Part shown: positions 1 to 5,178 of the stretch, piece after piece
Numbering within the stretch: the first letter of the stretch is position 1
Layout: every line of letters begins with the position of its first letter
Source: Oxalobacteraceae bacterium UBA5157
GTDB lineage: Bacteria; Pseudomonadota; Gammaproteobacteria; Burkholderiales; Burkholderiaceae_D
Reading direction: 5' to 3'
DNA length: 5,363 bases
Assembly: GCA_002415335.1 (NCBI GenBank)
Contig: DHXL01000058.1
Location: 1-5,363 of the forward strand
Translations under genes and position numbers: made by a program
The notes under the pieces: generated by a model
What the model was told of the DNA's origin: nothing
Seen by the model: only the letters and a program-made list of their open reading frames with translations
The model's database searches: none

Positions 1-747
1 ATTTGTTCTCACTGCGGTTCCGGCGACGGCTTCGGGCTGCTTCGGCACTTGTACGGATGGTCCTTCACCCAGGCGGCAAAGGAGGTGGATCGCGTCATTG
101 GATCGGTTCAGGCCGGCGCCATCGTCCAGGAGCGCACGGAAGCCAGCAAGGTGGCAGCCCTACGCACGGCGTGGAAAGCCAGCAAGGCGGTGACCAAGGG
201 TGATCCGGTTTGGCTGTATCTGAATCGGCGGCTCGGCATCGACATGGTGCCGGCGGATCTGCGCTTTCACCCGAACCTGAAGCACAGCGACGGCGGCGCG
301 CACCCGGCGATGCTGGCCATGATGCGGTACCCGGACGGTACCGGCGCATCAATTCACCGGACCTACCTGACAGCAGACGGCAACAAGGCGGCAGTGCCCG
401 AGGTCAAGAAGTTCATGCAGGGCAAACCGCTGCAAACGGCCTCAGTGCGTCTCGGCGCAACCGGCCGGCGCATCGGTATTGCCGAGGGCATAGAAACGGC
501 GCTGGCGGCCTCTCGTCGCTTCGCTGTCCCGGTTTGGGCAGCAACGAATGCGGTGTTGCTCGAATCATGGGTGCCGCCGGCCGGCGTCGAGGAAGTGCTG
601 ATCGCCGGCGACAACGATGCCGGCGCATCTTGGGCAGGGCAGGCAGCATCGTTCAATCTGGCCAGACGCCTGGCGCGTGACGGCTATGCGGTCGAGGTGC
701 AGATACCCGGTGCCGCAGGAAAGGATTGGGCCGATGAAAGTCTCTAA
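1..747 (+). CDS. Phage DNA primase, zinc-ribbon + Toprim type (5' end cut off by window)
   Basis: Primases of this class make RNA primers for phage DNA replication in the cytoplasm. The reading frame is open from base 1, so the true start lies upstream. The fragment begins with ICSHCGSGDGFGLLRHL, the second Cys pair (fragment residues 2 and 5) of a P4-alpha/T7-type primase zinc ribbon, followed by the typical GWSFTQAAKEV segment. A middle region of DUF7146 type follows. The Toprim domain shows its acidic motif EGIETALA (Glu about residue 162) and the DxD motif in LIAGDNDAG (Asp 204 and 206). The chain ends at GKDWADESL, the usual end of a Toprim_3 domain, so no helicase is fused. The stop overlaps the next gene by 14 bases. 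Family assignment rests on motifs; the exact subfamily is inferred. Base composition is clearly more G+C-rich than the genes to the right. Confidence 0.85.
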   Translation: MCSHCGSGDGFGLLRHLYGWSFTQAAKEVDRVIGSVQAGAIVQERTEASKVAALRTAWKASKAVTKGDPVWLYLNRRLGIDMVPADLRFHPNLKHSDGGAHPAMLAMMRYPDGTGASIHRTYLTADGNKAAVPEVKKFMQGKPLQTASVRLGATGRRIGIAEGIETALAASRRFAVPVWAATNAVLLESWVPPAGVEEVLIAGDNDAGASWAGQAASFNLARRLARDGYAVEVQIPGAAGKDWADESL

Positions 748-997
748 ATCCTTCCTGAAGGACTTCGCCTATCTGGCCAACCGGTACGGCTGGACGCCGG
801 CCGACATCGAGGAGGTCAAGGCACACATGCGCGAAAACTTCGAACCGATGCGGCGCTACTGGTCGACGTTGGCGGCCGCGCATCGCGCCGGGTACGAGCA
901 GAACGCAGAGAACGGATATATCCGGCTACATCACTGGTGCGCTGAAAACGGCCATCCATATCCATTTACTACAAACGACTTGAGGGTAGCAGCATGA
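734..997 (+). CDS. Hypothetical protein, 87 residues, overlapping the primase gene
   Basis: I do not recognise this protein. I chose the ATG at 734 over an in-frame ATG at 617. The 617 start would place 117 bases inside the primase gene, and 734 has a good ribosome site (AGGAAAGG about 8 bases upstream). The product is a soluble, mostly helical small protein (MKVSKSFLKDFAYLANRYGW...). It has a stretch rich in Arg, His, Trp and Tyr near residues 34-60 (RRYWSTLAAAHRAGYEQ) and a single Cys. There is no signal peptide, membrane segment or catalytic motif. The 14-base overlap with the primase stop implies co-transcription and probably translational coupling. A role linked to replication is possible from position alone. 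Its own stop TGA overlaps the next ATG as ATGA. Confidence 0.7.
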   Translation: MKVSKSFLKDFAYLANRYGWTPADIEEVKAHMRENFEPMRRYWSTLAAAHRAGYEQNAENGYIRLHHWCAENGHPYPFTTNDLRVAA

Positions 998-1050
998 CCA
1001 TGGACAGCACTCACACAGGGCAGCAAACAACAAAAGGAACGTATTTATGA
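994..1050 (+). CDS. Candidate 18-codon micro-gene with ATGA junctions at both ends
   Basis: A very short frame encodes MTMDSTHTGQQTTKGTYL. Its ATG overlaps the TGA of the upstream gene (ATGA at 994-997), and its own TGA overlaps the ATG of the downstream gene (ATGA at 1047-1050). A ribosome site (GAGGG at 982-986, 7 bases before the ATG) supports initiation. The peptide is rich in Thr and Gln, with no hydrophobic segment. It could be a real micro-protein, or a translated linker whose purpose is to carry ribosomes to the 1047 start. The fit at both ends argues against chance, but the length gives no independent coding evidence. Confidence 0.45.
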   Translation: MTMDSTHTGQQTTKGTYL

Positions 1051-1367
1051 GGCTTAACGCTCGAGTTGATCGGCTGGAAATTCGACTCAACCCAAATTCA
1101 ACCGATGAAATCAGTCTGATTCACATTCATTTCGTTAGCCCGGGCGAGCAAAACGACCCACCGGGCGAGCTGCAGCGCATTCAGTTCGGCGGCGATGAGT
1201 GGGCGCGCATCCATTCCGAAACCGAGGCGCAGTTCAAGGAACGAGTGTTTTCCGAAATGCGGGGGCAACCGTCTACCGGCCTGCGTGTGTGCCTTGGGTA
1301 TTCGGAGGCAAGGACCGTGGCGGCTGGCGGCCTCGTTGAAAATTCACCGTTGGATGCAACGAAATGA
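1047..1367 (+). CDS. Small phage protein, 106 residues, RLxxLE N-terminus (paralogue-like to the 1798 gene)
   Basis: The function is unknown. The start ATG has a strong ribosome site (AAGGA at 1034-1038, 8 bases upstream) and overlaps the preceding micro-ORF stop. The protein opens with a short amphipathic helix (ARVDRLEIRL, residues 5-14). Next come a predicted beta strand (ISLIHIHFV, 22-30), a Pro/Gly-rich turn, a QFGGDEWARI segment (46-55), and a charged helix with the pattern ExExxFxxR (Glu58, Glu60, Phe63, Arg66). The same order and the same ExExxFxxR spacing recur in the 1798 gene, which suggests an old duplication around the DUF5681 gene. Small proteins of this build are common near DUF5681 genes in proteobacterial prophages, from general knowledge. 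No signal peptide or membrane helix is present. Its stop overlaps the DUF5681 start as ATGA. Confidence 0.75.
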   Translation: MRLNARVDRLEIRLNPNSTDEISLIHIHFVSPGEQNDPPGELQRIQFGGDEWARIHSETEAQFKERVFSEMRGQPSTGLRVCLGYSEARTVAAGGLVENSPLDATK

Positions 1368-1801
1368 CCGCGACAGCAAAGACCAAAGCATTGCGTCCGG
1401 GCTTCCAGCCAGGGCAATCAGGCAACCCGAAAGGGAAGCCAAAGGGAACGCGCAACAAAGCGACCACGCTCGCCCTAGCGGTGCTTGAAAAGGATGTTGA
1501 GGCCATCGCGAAGGTAGTCACGGCGGCCGCTAAGGGCGGCGATCTGCAAGCGGCTCGTTTGGTGCTGGAGCGGCTAGTTCCTCCGATGCGCGAGCGGCCT
1601 GTCAACGTGGATCTGCCGCCCATGGACACGATCGCCGGAATTAATGCAGCACAGCAGGCCATTCTTGACGCGGTTGGAAGAGGCGACTTGCTGCCGGGTG
1701 AAGGTATCTCACTATCGGGAATCGTTGAGCAGCGCCGCAAGGCAATCGAAACGCAGGAACTCGAGCAGCGCATTGCTGCATTGGAAGGAAAGACAAAATG
1801 A
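1364..1801 (+). CDS. DUF5681 domain-containing protein, 145 residues
   Basis: The N-terminus carries the hallmark of DUF5681: GFQPGQSGNPKGKPKGTRNK at residues 13-32, a basic Gly/Pro/Lys-rich segment. A helical part follows (about 34-70: ALAVLEKDVEAIAKVV, then AARLVLERLVPP). Then come the conserved RERPVNVDLPP stretch (about 76-87) and a C-terminal helix ending LEQRIAALEG (about 131-140), likely a coiled coil. The whole length fits the family. These proteins are frequent in phages and prophages of proteobacteria, often near packaging genes. The basic N-terminus suggests nucleic-acid binding, but no function is established. The start overlaps the previous stop (ATGA at 1364) with only a weak ribosome site, so coupling probably matters here. 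The stop overlaps the next start (ATGA at 1798). No terminase lies next to it. Confidence 0.88.
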   Translation: MTATAKTKALRPGFQPGQSGNPKGKPKGTRNKATTLALAVLEKDVEAIAKVVTAAAKGGDLQAARLVLERLVPPMRERPVNVDLPPMDTIAGINAAQQAILDAVGRGDLLPGEGISLSGIVEQRRKAIETQELEQRIAALEGKTK

Positions 1802-2157
1802 GCACACTTAGCAAACGACTGGCAAAACTCGAAGGCACGAATGGGACAGATGACCTCGTAGTCATCATTTCACGATTCGGCGGCGAAGGCGAATACGACC
1901 ACGTAAAAGGGCCGGGCGGCCAAATGATTAAGCGACTACCGAAAGAAAGGGAAGACGTATTTCTTGACCGCGCTCGCGACGAAATCGTTTCAGCAACGAA
2001 AAACGAAATGGGACCGCAGCCGTGCTATGTCATGCAGCCGCTGCGCAGCAGTGAAAGAGCGCTGGAGATGACGCCACAACCACGGCCCACAGTCACCAGA
2101 GACGAATGGCTGATCGGGCACGGTATGAACCCGATTTCAGGGGAGTCGGCAGAATGA
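1798..2157 (+). CDS. Small phage protein, 119 residues, RLxxLE N-terminus (paralogue-like to the 1047 gene)
   Basis: The function is unknown. A clear ribosome site (AAGGAAAG, within the end of the DUF5681 gene) precedes the ATG, which overlaps the upstream stop. The protein begins MSTLSKRLAKLEG, a short heptad-like helix. A hydrophobic strand follows (LVVIISRF, 20-27), then a Gly-rich loop and a charged helix with ExExxFxxR (Glu50, Glu52, Phe55, Arg58). The C-terminus is Pro/Arg-rich and contains a TRDEWLIGHGM segment. Motif order and spacing match the 106-residue protein encoded on the other side of the DUF5681 gene. The RLAKLEG segment also resembles the LEQRIAALEG end of DUF5681 itself, so the products may associate through coiled coils (inference). 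The stop overlaps the next micro-ORF as ATGA. No signal peptide or membrane segment is seen. Confidence 0.75.
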   Translation: MSTLSKRLAKLEGTNGTDDLVVIISRFGGEGEYDHVKGPGGQMIKRLPKEREDVFLDRARDEIVSATKNEMGPQPCYVMQPLRSSERALEMTPQPRPTVTRDEWLIGHGMNPISGESAE

Positions 2158-2237
2158 GCATTCTGAGCCGCCAAAGGGGGAAGCCTTGCGCTGATGTTTT
2201 TCGTCTGTTAGCTGAGCAAACGAGCGAAGCGGGGTAA
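2154..2237 (+). CDS. Candidate 27-codon gene, possibly a remnant of an RLxxLE paralogue
   Basis: This short frame starts in an ATGA overlap with the previous stop and has a good ribosome site (AGGGGAG about 8 bases upstream). It reads MSILSRQRGKPCADVFRLL then AEQTSEAG. The first six residues, MSILSR, closely match MSTLSK at the start of the upstream protein. This could mean a decayed third copy or simply a similar start context. It ends 6 bases before the next gene's ATG, so it bridges what would otherwise be an 86-base gap and keeps ribosomes close to that start. It may be a true small protein, a coupling leader or a degenerate gene end. No motif settles which. Confidence 0.4.
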   Translation: MSILSRQRGKPCADVFRLLAEQTSEAG

Positions 2238-2243
2238 CCGTCA

Positions 2244-2549
2244 ATGCGAGCCTTCGCCATTCAACAAATCATTGCAGGGATCGACGCGCTTGACGCTGAT
2301 GAGTCCGCAAAGCAGATGTTTAAAACACTTGTGTGCGCGATCGGTACGGCGCATGGATGCAAAGCCATTCAGCGAGGCGAGCGGATCGCGTTTGCACTCA
2401 GACTGCACGAAGTGAAGGTTTCGCGGACGACCATCGCAGCACGGCTTACGGCCCGATTTGGAATATCAAAGCCCCAGGCATACAGGGACATTTTGAAGGC
2501 GTTGAATCTGTATCAAAAAACGACGCCATTTGATACGCGAAAAATCTAG
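2244..2549 (+). CDS. Small helix-turn-helix-like protein, 101 residues
   Basis: The likely role is DNA binding, in the cytoplasm. The N-terminal half is helical (IQQIIAGIDALDADESAKQMFKTL). The C-terminal half has a probable tri-helical HTH: VSRTTIAARL (59-68), a turn at RFGIS (71-75) and a recognition-helix-like KPQAYRDILKAL (76-87). Proteins of this shape occur as small phage regulators or terminase-small-subunit-like proteins; neither can be chosen from sequence alone. The start ATG has only a weak GGGG ribosome site (2231-2234), 6 bases after the preceding micro-ORF, which suggests reinitiation. It is the last gene before the 2550-2636 leader, and its final codons overlap the candidate promoter there. 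It may control that leader or package DNA; both are inference. Confidence 0.65.
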   Translation: MRAFAIQQIIAGIDALDADESAKQMFKTLVCAIGTAHGCKAIQRGERIAFALRLHEVKVSRTTIAARLTARFGISKPQAYRDILKALNLYQKTTPFDTRKI

Positions 2550-2559
2550 AATAAATAAT
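2530..2559 (+). promoter_or_regulatory. Candidate sigma70 promoter
   Basis: TTGATA (2530-2535, one mismatch from TTGACA) is followed after 18 bases by AATAAT (2554-2559, one mismatch from TATAAT). It sits in a conspicuously A+T-rich patch at the end of the upstream gene, just before the only non-coding leader in the window. Transcription would start near 2565. The 18-base spacing is slightly long, and the assignment is by eye only. Confidence 0.35.
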
Positions 2560-2563
2560 CGGG

Positions 2564-2592
2564 CGACTCCTGAACTATGAGTGCGGGAGTTG
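2564..2592 (+). promoter_or_regulatory. Hairpin at the predicted transcript 5' end
   Basis: Bases 2564-2572 (CGACTCCTG) can pair with 2584-2592 (CGGGAGTTG). This gives a 9-bp stem with two G-U wobbles and an 11-base loop that contains an ATG (2577). It begins almost exactly where the candidate promoter would start transcription. There is no following T-run, so it is not an intrinsic terminator. It could stabilise the mRNA 5' end or, as DNA, act as an operator. Confidence 0.35.
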
Positions 2593-2620
2593 ATGGTTAC
2601 TGATGGCCGCTGATGGCCGC
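2591..2620. repeat. Three tandem 10-bp units (TGATGG + 4)
   Basis: The units are TGATGGTTAC, TGATGGCCGC and TGATGGCCGC: two identical copies and one differing in the last four bases (3 mismatches). The period is about one DNA helical turn, so all copies face the same side of the helix, as expected for iterated binding sites. They lie between the candidate promoter and the excisionase-like gene. Replication slippage is the plain alternative. Confidence 0.7.
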
Positions 2621-2636
2621 TTACGGAGACTGCCAA

Positions 2637-2858
2637 ATGAATAATGATTTTGATGTGGTGCAAACCAAAGCAGCAGGGAAGAAGATGGAATCGGGTGCGT
2701 ACCTAACACTATCGGAGGTTTCGTCCCTTCTAGATCTGTCGGTTAGTACGATTCACAGATTGCCATTGCCTTCGATTCGGCTCGGGCGATCCTTGCGCTA
2801 TGACCCGAAGGACATTAATCGGCTGCTTGATTCCTGTCGCGAACCAATCGCTGCGTGA
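2637..2858 (+). CDS. Excisionase/MerR-type helix-turn-helix protein (HTH_17-like), 73 residues
   Basis: A small cytoplasmic DNA-binding protein. After a polar tail it reads YLTLSEVSSLLDLSVSTIHR, the first two helices and recognition helix of the HTH_17 (excisionase-family) fold at about residues 22-41. LPLPSIRLGRSLRYDPKDI follows at about 42-60, matching the family's wing (PxxRxGRxxRF-type) and the final helix. Length fits the family. I chose ATG 2637 over the in-frame ATG 2613. The 2637 start has GGAG at 2625-2628, 8 bases upstream, whereas 2613 lies in the 10-bp repeats with no ribosome site. Proteins of this fold act in excision or as regulators. No integrase is visible here, so a regulatory role on the adjoining repeats is at least as likely (inference). 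The stop overlaps the next GTG as GTGA. Confidence 0.8.
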   Translation: MNNDFDVVQTKAAGKKMESGAYLTLSEVSSLLDLSVSTIHRLPLPSIRLGRSLRYDPKDINRLLDSCREPIAA

Positions 2859-3190
2859 CTGCGGCGGCTCAGAACAAACTGGAAAAATTGGAGAGTGAAA
2901 TGAACGTCGTATTTTTTGGCGCAAGGTTCGAACAAGAGACGAATGGCGCTTTTGGGTGTTTGGTGAACGAAGATCCAATGGGTCGAGTGGAATGGAACGA
3001 TGTGTTTGAAGCACTGGCGGCGGGTCAATCGGTGACCATTACTCCTGCGGACCAAGGGATGCTCGCGTTTGCAGAGGCAGACATGGCCAAGTTCAAAGCC
3101 GACGAAACAAGACGTATTTTCATGGAAGATCCTGATCAAATGGAACTGGCGCAGACCGATGGCCATTCCCAACAATTACAACAAGGATAG
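2855..3190 (+). CDS. Hypothetical protein, 111 residues (GTG start; 96 residues if ATG 2900 is used)
   Basis: The function is unknown. Two starts compete. GTG 2855 overlaps the upstream stop as GTGA and includes the helix NKLEKLESEM, which matches the RLxxLE openings of the 1047 and 1798 proteins. ATG 2900 has a better ribosome site (GGAGAG, about 5 bases upstream). I list the longer form because of the overlap pattern and the shared opening. A hydrophobic strand VVFFGARF follows directly. Later parts are acidic and rich in Met and Gln: WNDVFEALAAGQSVTITPADQG (roughly residues 48-69) and a charged helix AFAEADMAKFKADETRR. No signal peptide or membrane helix is evident. It sits 2 bases before the 661-residue gene, whose ribosome site overlaps this stop, so the two are almost certainly co-expressed. 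Confidence 0.7.
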   Translation: MTAAAQNKLEKLESEMNVVFFGARFEQETNGAFGCLVNEDPMGRVEWNDVFEALAAGQSVTITPADQGMLAFAEADMAKFKADETRRIFMEDPDQMELAQTDGHSQQLQQG

Positions 3191-3192
3191 AA

Positions 3193-5178
3193 ATGGCAGA
3201 TATTCTGAATCCTGATGGATCGGCAATTGATCCTAGTTCCGGCATGGTCGGTCAGATGCAAATGCAGGTGCAGCTGCAGGCGATCGATCGTCAACGAAAA
3301 ATAGCGGAAATACTGCAGCAGGATTCGCTGACGCCGCAACAAGGCCAGATGATTAGCGGACATTATGTCGCGCCATCGGCCATGCAGTACATCTCCAAAC
3401 TCGCGCAGGGGCTGATGGGGACGAACCGCCAATCCGCGCTGGACAAGCAGCAGATGGGGCTGGCAAAGAATTACGACTCCAATACATGGCGCATTGCTCA
3501 GATGTTATCAGGGCAGAGCCAATCAGACGCAGGAACACCGACAAGTCAAACACCTACGCAATCCCCTGCGCCGGCTCAACCGTCAGGCATTGGTCAACCG
3601 CTGACGTCAAGCCAAACCACTAACGCGGCGCCCCCACAGGCAGAACCGCCACCTATGCAACTGGGTTCCGGCATGTTTGGGCTAAACTCACAAAGCATTG
3701 CAAATACCGCCGCGGCTGGCGATCCAGTCGGAAAGGCTGTCTTGGCCGCATCGCTATCGGCTCCGACATCTCCATCGTTGACTGACCCAAATACGGTATG
3801 GACGCAAGGGACTGGACGACAAGGCTTGGATTTATCTAAGCTAACGCCTGCGCAACAAGTGGCGCTGGCCAAATCAGATCCAAAGGCGTTTGCAACTGGT
3901 GTGGCTGATTTTCAGCAAACGCAGCCTGTCGCGGACCCGGCGCAATCGCCAACTCAATCAGCTGCGCCAGTAGCGCAACCGGCACCGGTTCAGCGGTCAG
4001 CGGGTGCGAAATCACCATTTGCTGGCATGAGCCCGATTCTGATCCAGCAAATACTTGCCCAACCTGGCGGGATGGCAAAGCTCGCGCAAATACAGGCAGA
4101 CGTGTATGCGAAGAATACTGAAGATACGCCGGAAATGAAGAACCTAGCTGCGGCCTATGGCAAGAATAGCCCGCAGTATCAACAAGGACTGCAAGCGGTC
4201 GCGGCCAAATCCGGATACATTGCGCCGGAATCGGTAAGGCCAGGCGCATGGGCGCTCGACCCTCTTACTCGGAAGCCATTTTTCAATGCGCCGGATCAGC
4301 ACGGCATTCAATACACTATGCCAGACGCCAATGGAAATATAACTGCAGGTACACCGAAAGGATTTAATGCCGCAAAAGCTGGAACCGCCGCCGCAGTGCA
4401 AGAAGGTGTAAATTCCGTAACGCCCGCAGCTCCCGGCAGCTCTCCTTACAATATTGCGGACGGCACTTTCAAGCCAAGGACAGTTAAGCAGATTGTTGAG
4501 CAAGCTGATGGTCAAGGATCGCAGGCTCAAGGACTTGGCATGCCAGTAGGATTGGCGGCGGGAGCGGACACTGCGGCAAATAATAAGCTGAACGTAATGA
4601 AAGACAATTTCACCACGCTTTCGAATCAAAATTCTAATGCACAAACCACTATTTCGAGATTACAGACGATCAAGGACTTGGGTGCGAAGGCGATTACTGG
4701 TGGTGAAAATGAGAGACGCGATTATCTGAACACGCTCCTGTCGCTAGCCGGCATGCCGTCTGCAACCGATGCAAAGACGGCGTCCGACCTTATTGACAAA
4801 AACGCGAGCCAGATTTCAACTTCGCTCGGTATGGGCCCGCAAGGCTCGGACGCATTACGCGCCATGTTAGGGGCGGCCTATCCAAATCGGCACATGACGC
4901 AGGCCGCGATGAGTCAAGCCGTCGATGCGCTTGCTCCATCCTTGCAAATGACGCAAGCGAAAACTGCGCTACTTACTCCTCATTTCAATGCGAATGATCC
5001 TGTAAGTTATCAAGTAAAGCAGCAGATATTCGACACGAACGCCGATCCCAAGCTTTGGCAGTACAAGAATCTCGGCCCCGGCACCCCGCAGGGCAAGGCA
5101 TTTTTGCAAGCCGCGCAAAAAATGGATCCGGCTTTCATCAATAAGGCGAATGCCTTGCATCAGATTGGAGCGTACTGA
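3193..5178 (+). CDS. Large P/Q/A-rich phage protein, 661 residues, probably virion-associated or ejection-type
   Basis: The start ATG has AAGGA at 3183-3187, 5 bases upstream. The protein has an N-terminal helical part with GQMQMQVQLQAIDRQRKIAEIL (about 20-41) and GHYVAPSAMQYISKLAQGLMG (about 56-76). A disordered Pro/Gln/Ser/Thr linker (about 114-156) comes next, then a short domain and a second such linker (about 237-274). A helical block with PEMKNLAAAYGKNSPQYQQG follows, then a beta-rich piece, WALDPLTRKPFFNAPDQHGI (about 353-372). The C-terminal helical region (about 470-661) includes ISTSLGMGPQGSDALRAMLG. There is no signal peptide or transmembrane helix. This build (long helices, flexible linkers, a late helical domain) resembles structural or DNA-ejection proteins encoded just before giant polyvalent proteins in some podovirus-like phages. 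That role is inference; no enzymatic motif is visible. The stop overlaps the next start (TGATG). Confidence 0.8.
   Translation: MADILNPDGSAIDPSSGMVGQMQMQVQLQAIDRQRKIAEILQQDSLTPQQGQMISGHYVAPSAMQYISKLAQGLMGTNRQSALDKQQMGLAKNYDSNTWRIAQMLSGQSQSDAGTPTSQTPTQSPAPAQPSGIGQPLTSSQTTNAAPPQAEPPPMQLGSGMFGLNSQSIANTAAAGDPVGKAVLAASLSAPTSPSLTDPNTVWTQGTGRQGLDLSKLTPAQQVALAKSDPKAFATGVADFQQTQPVADPAQSPTQSAAPVAQPAPVQRSAGAKSPFAGMSPILIQQILAQPGGMAKLAQIQADVYAKNTEDTPEMKNLAAAYGKNSPQYQQGLQAVAAKSGYIAPESVRPGAWALDPLTRKPFFNAPDQHGIQYTMPDANGNITAGTPKGFNAAKAGTAAAVQEGVNSVTPAAPGSSPYNIADGTFKPRTVKQIVEQADGQGSQAQGLGMPVGLAAGADTAANNKLNVMKDNFTTLSNQNSNAQTTISRLQTIKDLGAKAITGGENERRDYLNTLLSLAGMPSATDAKTASDLIDKNASQISTSLGMGPQGSDALRAMLGAAYPNRHMTQAAMSQAVDALAPSLQMTQAKTALLTPHFNANDPVSYQVKQQIFDTNADPKLWQYKNLGPGTPQGKAFLQAAQKMDPAFINKANALHQIGAY

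Noticed and set aside
341..629. CCGGCGCATC occurring three times (341, 465, 620)
   Set aside because: The copies fall in differing reading-frame phases in a G+C-rich gene full of GCCGGC; no regular spacing, so probably compositional.
210..680. 156-codon + strand frame overlapping the primase
   Set aside because: Arg/Gly/Ala-rich translation with no motif, lying across the Toprim domain of the real frame; a G+C-rich frame shadow.
617..733. Earlier in-frame ATG for the 87-residue gene
   Set aside because: It would overlap the primase by over 130 bases, and it lacks the ribosome site found before 734.
1273..1773. 166-codon open frame on the - strand opposite DUF5681
   Set aside because: Ser/Arg-rich composition typical of an antisense shadow; it fully overlaps a recognised family gene, and no ribosome site or family motif is visible.
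2564..2592. Intrinsic terminator after the 2244 gene
   Set aside because: The stem lacks a following T-run and is followed by tandem repeats and a ribosome site; better read as a 5' hairpin or operator.
3253..3279. QMQMQVQLQ short peptide repeat near the start of the 661-residue protein
   Set aside because: Too short and irregular to call a repeat; fits a simple amphipathic strand or helix in a Gln-rich protein.
4144..4644. 166-codon open frame on the - strand inside the 661-residue gene
   Set aside because: Arg/Cys/Ser-rich shadow composition with no motif; the sense frame is continuous and has a good start and neighbours.
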